Shown here: positions 1 to 5,034 of the stretch, one piece after another
Layout of the letters: every line of letters starts with the position of its first letter
How positions within the stretch are numbered: position 1 is the stretch's first letter
Source: Flavobacteriaceae bacterium
Lineage (GTDB): Bacteria; Bacteroidota; Bacteroidia; Flavobacteriales; Flavobacteriaceae
Assembly (NCBI GenBank): GCA_018608735.1
Contig: JABAYZ010000247.1
Span: 2,151 to 7,184 of the forward strand
Length of the DNA: 5,034 nucleotides
Reading direction: 5' to 3'
Notes under the pieces: generated by a model
Databases searched by the model: none
What the model was told of the DNA's origin: nothing
The model's input: only the letters and a program-made list of their open reading frames with translations
Translations under genes and position numbers: made by a program

Positions 1-22
1 TAATTAAAATTTTAAATGCCTA

Positions 23-2854
23 CTAATGTAATTCTTTTTTTAAAAACCGCGCCGTATGGCTAGATTTGTTTTTGGCTACAACTTCTGGTGTACCTTTTGC
101 AATAACATCGCCACCGCCTTTACCTCCCTGAGGACCAATATCAATTATATAATCAACAGTTTTGATCACATCTAGATTATGTTCAATAATAATCACCGTA
201 TTTCCTTTGTCTACCAATTTATTAAGAACGTCCATTAAAACTCGGATATCTTCAAAATGAAGCCCCGTAGTGGGTTCGTCAAGAATATAAATAGTATTTC
301 CTGTATCTCGCTTACTCAATTCTGAAGCTAATTTAATACGTTGTGCTTCGCCACCAGATAGCGTGGTGCTTTGTTGCCCTAACGTGATATATCCTAAGCC
401 AACATCTTGAATTGTTTTTAATTTTCTATAAATCTTTGGAATAAGCTCAAAGAAAGCGACCCCTTCATCAATAGTCATATTTAAAACATCGCTTATTGAT
501 TTCCCTTTATATCTAATTTCTAAAGTTTCTCTATTAAAACGTTTGCCTTGGCAGGATTCACATTCGACATATACATCGGGCAAAAAATTCATTTCAATAA
601 CTCGCAATCCACCACCTTTACAGGTCTCACAACGCCCACCAACAACATTAAAACTGAAGCGGCCTAATTTATACCCCCGTATCATGGCTTCAGGAATTTT
701 GGCAAATAAGGCTCTAATTTCTCCAAAAACACCTGTGTATGTTGCAGGATTACTTCGAGGAGTTCGCCCAATTGGAGATTGATTAATATCGATCACTTTA
801 TCTAAATGCTCCAAACCTTTTATAGATTTATATGGCATCGGTTCCATTACACCATGAAAATAATAATTGTTTAGAATAGGGTAGAGGGTTTCATTTATTA
901 AAGTCGACTTACCACTTCCAGAAACGCCTGTAATTCCAATCATTTTGGCTAATGGCAGTTTGATAGTTACGTTTTTTAGGTTGTTTCCTGTACAGCCTTT
1001 AAGCTCTAAAAATTTCCCATTTCCAGGTCGACGGTTTTTGGGTACCTCTATTTTTTTTACGCCACATAAATAGTCAGCAGTCATAGTGCCACTATTTAGA
1101 ATTTCAGCTGGTGTTCCTTGACTTATAATCTCACCACCATGCTTTCCTGCTTTTGGACCGATATCAATCACATGATCGGCTTGTTCAATCATGTCTTTGT
1201 CGTGTTCTACAACAATTACTGAATTCCCAACATCTCTTAACGCTATTAACGATTTGATTAATTTTTCATTATCCCGCTGATGCAAACCAATACTAGGTTC
1301 ATCTAAAATATACAACACACCAACCAATTGTGAACCTATTTGTGTGGCTAATCGTATCCGTTGAGCTTCGCCACCAGAAAGTGACTTTGAGCTACGGTTA
1401 AGCGATAAATAATCCAATCCAACATCCAATAGGAATTGTAATCGTGTAGAAATTTCCTTTAAAATTTCTTTTGAAATTATAAGCTGACTTTTTGTGAGAT
1501 GCTCTGGCAACTCTATAAACCAATCCGCTAAATCAACAACATCCATTTGCGAAATCTCGGCTATATTTTTAGAATTAATTTTAAAGTATAGCGATTCTTT
1601 TTTAAGTCGAGACCCCTCACAAGTTGGACATTTAATTTTATCCATGTAGGCTTTTGCCCAGCGTTTTATAGAAGACGAATCGGCATTTTTGTATTGACTT
1701 TCAATAAAGTTAGCAATGCCTTCAAAGTTAATGACATAATTTCGTGAAACCCCTAACGTTTTGCTGTCCACCGAAAAATCGTCAACTCCACCAAATAAAA
1801 TAATTTCTAAGGCCGCTTCAGGAATACTTGATATTGGATCTGAAAGCTTAAAATCGAATCGTCGCCCTATGAGTTCTAATTGTCTAAATAGCCAGGAGTC
1901 TTTTTGAGCCCCTTGTGGCGCCAACCCACCATTTTTTATAGACAAGCTAGAGTCTGGTATTATTTTGGAAGTATTAACCTTGTAGAGGCTCCCAATACCA
2001 CTACAATCTGGGCATGCACCTTTTGGAGAATTAAATGAAAAATTATTGGGCTCGGGGTTGGGGTAGGAAATTCCCGAAGTTGGACACATCAAGTCGCGAC
2101 TGAAATAACGCACTTTTTTGGTGTCTTCATCGATAACCATTAAAATATTTTCACCGTGATGCATCGCAGTATTGATACTTTCCTTGAGTCGACTTGTAGA
2201 TTGTGTAGAATCGTCAATTTTTAGACGGTCAATTACAATTTCGATGTCATGCATTTTATAACGATCTAGCTTCATGCCTTTGGAGATGTCAACAATTACA
2301 CCATCCGTTCGTACCTTAACAAACCCTTGTTTTGCAATTTGCTCAAATAATTCTCTGTAATGTCCTTTTCTTGATCGAATTACTGGAGATAAAATTGATA
2401 TCCGCTGCCCCTTAAAGGATTCTAGGATAAGGGCTTTAATTTGTTCATCGTTATAACTTACCATTTTTTCATTGGTATTATAACTGTAGGCATCTGAGCC
2501 TCTCGCAAATAATAACCTTAAAAAATCATAAATTTCGGTGATTGTACCAACTGTTGATCGCGGCGATTTGCTTGTTGTTTTTTGTTCAATAGCGATCACA
2601 GGCGACAATCCATCAATTTTATCAACATCAGGGCGTTCCAAACTTCCTAAAAATTGACGTGCATAGGCTGAAAATGTTTCGATATATCGGCGTTGACCTT
2701 CCGCATAAATCGTGTCAAATGCCAATGAGGATTTTCCACTTCCCGATAGTCCTGTAATCACCACCAATTGATCGCGAGGTATTGTTACATCAATGTTTTT
2801 TAAATTGTGTACCCTAGCTCCTTTTACTTCAATAAATTCGTCAAATTTGTTCAT
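23..2854 (-). CDS. uvrA: UvrA, excinuclease ABC subunit A
   Basis: DNA-damage sensor of nucleotide excision repair. A UvrA dimer scans DNA in the cytoplasm, recognises distorted sites and loads UvrB, using two ABC ATPase modules. The 943 residues match the usual length of about 940. In the first module, Walker A is GLSGSGKS (35-42), the signature LSGGEAQR (492-499), Walker B LYILDEP (514-520), and the H-loop His 551. In the second, Walker A is GVSGSGKS (643-650), the signature LSGGEAQR (832-839), Walker B IYILDEP (855-861), and the H-loop His 892. The UvrB-binding domain spans about 130-250 and the insertion domain about 285-405. The CxxC pairs 281/284 and 409/412 are intact, as is the C-terminal zinc finger (742, 745, 765, 768). 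The pair at 257 is broken (Ser 260). The start is the only Met before the conserved segment FIEVKGARVHNLKN. It lies 33 bases after the yciO-like gene. The gene ends in tandem TAG codons (second at 20-22). Function is near certain; a class II UvrA paralogue is unlikely because the UvrB-binding domain is present. Confidence 0.98.
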   Translation of the reverse strand: MNKFDEFIEVKGARVHNLKNIDVTIPRDQLVVITGLSGSGKSSLAFDTIYAEGQRRYIETFSAYARQFLGSLERPDVDKIDGLSPVIAIEQKTTSKSPRSTVGTITEIYDFLRLLFARGSDAYSYNTNEKMVSYNDEQIKALILESFKGQRISILSPVIRSRKGHYRELFEQIAKQGFVKVRTDGVIVDISKGMKLDRYKMHDIEIVIDRLKIDDSTQSTSRLKESINTAMHHGENILMVIDEDTKKVRYFSRDLMCPTSGISYPNPEPNNFSFNSPKGACPDCSGIGSLYKVNTSKIIPDSSLSIKNGGLAPQGAQKDSWLFRQLELIGRRFDFKLSDPISSIPEAALEIILFGGVDDFSVDSKTLGVSRNYVINFEGIANFIESQYKNADSSSIKRWAKAYMDKIKCPTCEGSRLKKESLYFKINSKNIAEISQMDVVDLADWFIELPEHLTKSQLIISKEILKEISTRLQFLLDVGLDYLSLNRSSKSLSGGEAQRIRLATQIGSQLVGVLYILDEPSIGLHQRDNEKLIKSLIALRDVGNSVIVVEHDKDMIEQADHVIDIGPKAGKHGGEIISQGTPAEILNSGTMTADYLCGVKKIEVPKNRRPGNGKFLELKGCTGNNLKNVTIKLPLAKMIGITGVSGSGKSTLINETLYPILNNYYFHGVMEPMPYKSIKGLEHLDKVIDINQSPIGRTPRSNPATYTGVFGEIRALFAKIPEAMIRGYKLGRFSFNVVGGRCETCKGGGLRVIEMNFLPDVYVECESCQGKRFNRETLEIRYKGKSISDVLNMTIDEGVAFFELIPKIYRKLKTIQDVGLGYITLGQQSTTLSGGEAQRIKLASELSKRDTGNTIYILDEPTTGLHFEDIRVLMDVLNKLVDKGNTVIIIEHNLDVIKTVDYIIDIGPQGGKGGGDVIAKGTPEVVAKNKSSHTARFLKKELH

Positions 2855-2887
2855 AAATTTTTTCTGTACTCGCTTAATTATTGGGCG
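2855..2887 (-). other. Leader between yciO-like gene and uvrA, no Shine-Dalgarno
   Basis: This is a 33-base spacer. Read on the minus strand it ends CAGAAAAAATTT before the uvrA ATG. There is no GGAGG-like run, which fits the A/T-rich, Shine-Dalgarno-poor initiation regions usual in Bacteroidota. There is no inverted repeat able to act as a terminator and no match to the Bacteroidota promoter -7 element TAnnTTTG. Translation of uvrA from a shared transcript is therefore the simplest reading. The spacer has no stop codon in the uvrA frame. Confidence 0.6.
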
Positions 2888-3508
2888 TTAAAATATATCA
2901 ATACTTCCTTTTCCTTCTCTGATAACGGAAATATCTGTCCCTAGTATTTCGATGACTGTTGAGGGATGATTATCGCCGTATCCGCCGTCAACAACCAAAT
3001 CAACTTTGGTATTCCATTTCTCGAATATTAACTCTGGATCAGTGGTATATTCTAAAATTTCGTCCTCATCATGAATCGAGGTGGATACAATAGGATTACC
3101 CAATACTTTCACAATTTCCAAAGCAATAGAATTATCTGGAATTCGAATTCCTACTGTTTTCTTTTTCTTAAAAGGGAATGGTAAGGTATTAGCTCCTGGC
3201 AATATAAAGGTGTAAGGCCCCGGAAGTGTTCGTTTTAAAAGCTTAAATATTGGGGTTTCAATTTGTGTGACAAAATCACTCAAATTACTTAGATCATGAC
3301 AAATAAAAGAAAAGTTAGACCGTTCGAGTTTAACCCCTTTTATTTTGGCAATTCGTTCCAATGCTTTAACATTTGTAATATCGCACCCCAATCCATATAC
3401 GGTATCAGTAGGGTAGATAATTACCCCTCCTTTTTTAAGTACATCTACAACGTTTTGAATCGCTTTAGGGTTTGGGTTTTCAGGATAGATTTTAAGGAAT
3501 TCTGCCAT
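2888..3508 (-). CDS. yciO: YciO-type protein of the Sua5/YciO/YrdC/YwlC family
   Basis: A 206-residue single-domain YrdC-fold protein. Relatives TsaC and Sua5 make threonylcarbamoyl-AMP from threonine, bicarbonate and ATP for the tRNA modification t6A. This protein resembles E. coli YciO more than TsaC, from memory: same length, the opening MAEFLKIYPENPNP, NFSFICHDLSNLS (65-77), the segment TVGIRIPDNSIA (118-129), VDLVVDGGY (169-177) and the ending VIREGKG (195-201). The nucleotide-binding strand PTDTVYGLGCD (33-43) and GPYTFIL (97-103) are conserved. Of the Lys-x-Arg / Ser-x-Asn tetrad of active synthases, Lys 57 and Ser 144 remain, but Arg is Val 59 and Asn is His 146. There is no C-terminal Sua5 domain, signal peptide or membrane segment. 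The start is well placed: it matches the family N-terminus and sits 12 bases after the helicase stop, suggesting co-transcription. Databases probably label it threonylcarbamoyl-AMP synthase. I regard family membership as firm and that enzymatic activity as doubtful; its true role is unknown. Confidence 0.93.
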   Translation of the reverse strand: MAEFLKIYPENPNPKAIQNVVDVLKKGGVIIYPTDTVYGLGCDITNVKALERIAKIKGVKLERSNFSFICHDLSNLSDFVTQIETPIFKLLKRTLPGPYTFILPGANTLPFPFKKKKTVGIRIPDNSIALEIVKVLGNPIVSTSIHDEDEILEYTTDPELIFEKWNTKVDLVVDGGYGDNHPSTVIEILGTDISVIREGKGSIDIF

Positions 3509-3520
3509 AATATATCTGTT
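3509..3520 (-). other. Leader between helicase and yciO-like gene, no Shine-Dalgarno
   Basis: This is a 12-base spacer, AACAGATATATT on the minus strand, between the helicase TAA and the ATG of the yciO-like gene. It is too short for a promoter or terminator of its own. It is A/T-rich with no ribosome-binding purine run. The closeness supports co-transcription, with the yciO-like gene probably translated by reinitiation or by an A/T-rich leader. Confidence 0.6.
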
Positions 3521-5034
3521 TTATGAAATAATTTCAAGTTTAGCAAAACGAAGTAAAAGCTTTTTTGTACCACCATTTTCAAATCTAATCTCCGCTTTTA
3601 AATCTGCGCCTTTCCCTTCAATGTTTAAAACATTTCCTTTTCCAAAACGTTGATGATTTACCATATCACCAACAATAAGTTTGTTGTCAAATAAATTGGT
3701 AGTGGGTTTGGTTTCACTAACCTTTTTTAAATTTTTAGGGGTCGAAATTTGAAATTTCTCTTTAACCTTTGGTTTTGCTTTTAGATACGCGGGCTTTTTA
3801 TAACGCACCGTATTTGGATCCACATCCCCAAAAATATCTGCACTTAGCATAGGGTTAAAACGACGCTCTTCTTTAGGAGTTACAATATTTAAATATTGCT
3901 CATCAATTTCTTCTATAAATCGACTTGGTTCAGCGTCTACGAGTTTCCCCCAACGGTATCGCGAAAGCGCATAGGTTAGATAAGCTTGTGTTTTAGCACG
4001 AGTCAAAGCCACATAAAATAGACGGCGTTCTTCTTCGAGCTCACTTCGAGAACTCATGCTCATTGCACTTGGAAACAAGTCTTCTTCCAAACCTACAATA
4101 TAGACGTATGGGAACTCCAATCCTTTAGCCAAGTGGATGGTCATAAGCGCCACTTTATCACTATCATCGCCTTCTTCATTATCCAAGTCAGTTGCCAAAG
4201 CGACATCTTCCAAAAATTCTGCTAAAGACCCTGTAGAGTCTGCTAATTCTTGTTGGCCTTCCACGAAATCTTTGATCCCATTTAGTAATTCCTCAATATT
4301 TTCTAATCGCGTAATACCTTCTGGCGTTCCATCTTTTTTAAATTCCTGAATTAAACCACTAGCTTTACAAACATGTTCTGCCAAATCAAAGGCATTTGTC
4401 GTTTTGCTCATCACCTGAAAACTCTCAATCATTGTAGTAAAGTTTTGCAGTTTGGTTTTGGTTCCTCCATTAATGTTTATAGGAAGTTGATGAAGGTGTT
4501 TAAGGATTTCAAAAATGGATTTATTGTGCTCATTAGCTGAGACAATCAGGCGGTCAATAGTGGTTTGCCCAATGCCACGCCCTGGAAAATTAATGATACG
4601 CTTTAACGCCTCTTCGTCTGCAGGATTAATAATAAGCCTCAGATAGGAGAGCACATCTTTTATTTCTTTTCGTTGATAAAACGACAAGCCCCCATAAATA
4701 CGATAGTCTAGGCCTCGTTTTCTTAGGGCATCTTCAATGGATCTCGATTGAGCATTGGTACGATAGAGTACTGCAAAATCACCATTTTTAGCTTGGTTTT
4801 GCATCTTGTTCTCATAAATAGTACTTGCAATATAACGGCCTTCATCACCATCAGTTAAAGAGCGATTTACAATAATTTTATCACCTTCTTCATTTGCCGT
4901 CCAAACGACTTTGTCAAGCTTAGTCTGGTTTTTTTCAATAACCGAATTGGCAGCATTGACTATGTTTTTGGTGGAACGGTAGTTTTGCTCCAATCGAAAC
5001 ATTTTTACATTGTCATAATCTTTTTGAAAATTTA
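3521..5034 (-). CDS. uvrD: UvrD/PcrA-type ATP-dependent DNA helicase, C-terminal part
   Basis: 3'-5' superfamily 1 helicase, incomplete here. The frame stays open to the right edge; upstream of the Met at 5002 it reads NFQKDYDNVK, so that Met is internal, not the start. Family members are about 750-780 residues, so the first third (Walker A and B, motifs I-III) lies outside. Counting from that Met, motif IV is FRLEQNYRST (2-11), motif IVa is around GGLSFYQRKEIKD (104-116), motif V is LMTIHLAKGLEF (286-297) and motif VI is EEERRLFYVALTRA (323-336). A basic, low-complexity linker (about 400-440) leads to a C-terminal Tudor-like module with VGDMVNHQRFGKGNV (444-458) and LLLRFAKLEII (482-492). 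In UvrD and PcrA the helicase removes the incised oligonucleotide after excision repair, acts in mismatch repair and strips proteins from DNA; the Tudor-like tail contacts RNA polymerase. Which paralogue name fits cannot be settled without the N-terminus. It is the first visible gene of the presumed operon with the yciO-like gene and uvrA. Confidence 0.95.
   Translation of the reverse strand, partial: NFQKDYDNVKMFRLEQNYRSTKNIVNAANSVIEKNQTKLDKVVWTANEEGDKIIVNRSLTDGDEGRYIASTIYENKMQNQAKNGDFAVLYRTNAQSRSIEDALRKRGLDYRIYGGLSFYQRKEIKDVLSYLRLIINPADEEALKRIINFPGRGIGQTTIDRLIVSANEHNKSIFEILKHLHQLPININGGTKTKLQNFTTMIESFQVMSKTTNAFDLAEHVCKASGLIQEFKKDGTPEGITRLENIEELLNGIKDFVEGQQELADSTGSLAEFLEDVALATDLDNEEGDDSDKVALMTIHLAKGLEFPYVYIVGLEEDLFPSAMSMSSRSELEEERRLFYVALTRAKTQAYLTYALSRYRWGKLVDAEPSRFIEEIDEQYLNIVTPKEERRFNPMLSADIFGDVDPNTVRYKKPAYLKAKPKVKEKFQISTPKNLKKVSETKPTTNLFDNKLIVGDMVNHQRFGKGNVLNIEGKGADLKAEIRFENGGTKKLLLRFAKLEIIS

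Noticed and set aside
4..15. Perfect 12-base palindrome TTAAAATTTTAA just past uvrA
   Set aside because: It is made only of A and T, has no loop and no following T-run that can be assessed in this window, so it would be a very weak terminator. Such palindromes are expected by chance in AT-rich DNA.
543..782. Plus-strand open reading frame of 79 codons inside uvrA
   Set aside because: It lies opposite conserved UvrA residues, including the C-terminal zinc finger region, and its product (Pro- and Ser-rich) resembles no family. It is a shadow of the uvrA codons.
901..910. Ten-base palindrome AAGTCGACTT
   Set aside because: It is simply the codons for Lys-Ser-Thr-Leu in the second Walker A motif of UvrA.
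3296..3526. Plus-strand open reading frame of 76 codons over the start of the yciO-like gene
   Set aside because: It is antisense to the conserved nucleotide-binding region of the YciO-like protein, has no leader signal, and its composition fits a reverse reading of that gene.
3580..3587. Minus-strand TAGATTTG, matching the Bacteroidota -7 promoter element TAnnTTTG, about 70 bases before the yciO-like gene
   Set aside because: It lies within conserved helicase tail codons, and I see no TTTG -33 element at the right distance. A single 8-base degenerate match is expected by chance.
4137..4349. Plus-strand open reading frame of 70 codons inside the helicase
   Set aside because: Its Ser-rich product is the antisense of an acidic, Leu-rich helicase segment. 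No sign of independent coding.
3521..5002. Reading the helicase as a complete 493-residue gene starting at the Met at 5002
   Set aside because: The frame continues upstream to the window edge with residues that fit the family just before motif IV, and motifs I-III would be missing. It is a gene cut by the window edge, not a short helicase.

Overview
The window holds three genes, all on the minus strand and nearly filling it. In transcription order they are: the C-terminal part of a UvrD/PcrA-type superfamily 1 DNA helicase, running off the right edge; a small YrdC-fold protein of the YciO subfamily; and a complete uvrA, the damage-recognition ATPase of nucleotide excision repair. The gaps are 12 and 33 bases, with no terminator-like hairpin in either, so the three are probably one transcription unit.

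The organism is most likely a member of Bacteroidota, probably a flavobacterium. The DNA is visibly AT-rich. The starts have A/T-rich leaders with no Shine-Dalgarno purine run. The protein details also fit that group as I remember it: the UvrA segment that begins Cys-Pro-Thr-Ser-Gly, the wording of the YciO-like protein, and the C-terminal tail of the helicase. This assignment comes from family memory, not from a search.

Layout: 1-22 is the end of the window past uvrA. 23-2854 is uvrA. 2855-2887 is a spacer. 2888-3508 is the yciO-like gene. 3509-3520 is a spacer. 3521-5034 is the helicase, lacking its start. No RNA gene, mobile element, CRISPR array or gene-free stretch over 33 bases is present.

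UvrA and UvrD act at opposite ends of the same pathway: UvrA finds the lesion and loads UvrB, and UvrD removes the incised strand. Their co-transcription is therefore sensible, while the YciO-like protein between them has no obvious role in repair. I see no wholly new system. The points most worth following are: an apparently dismantled zinc site at the base of the UvrB-binding domain of UvrA; the replaced catalytic residues of the YciO-like protein, which argue against its usual threonylcarbamoyl-AMP synthase label; and the fact that all three genes lie in one reading frame, separated only by single TAA codons.
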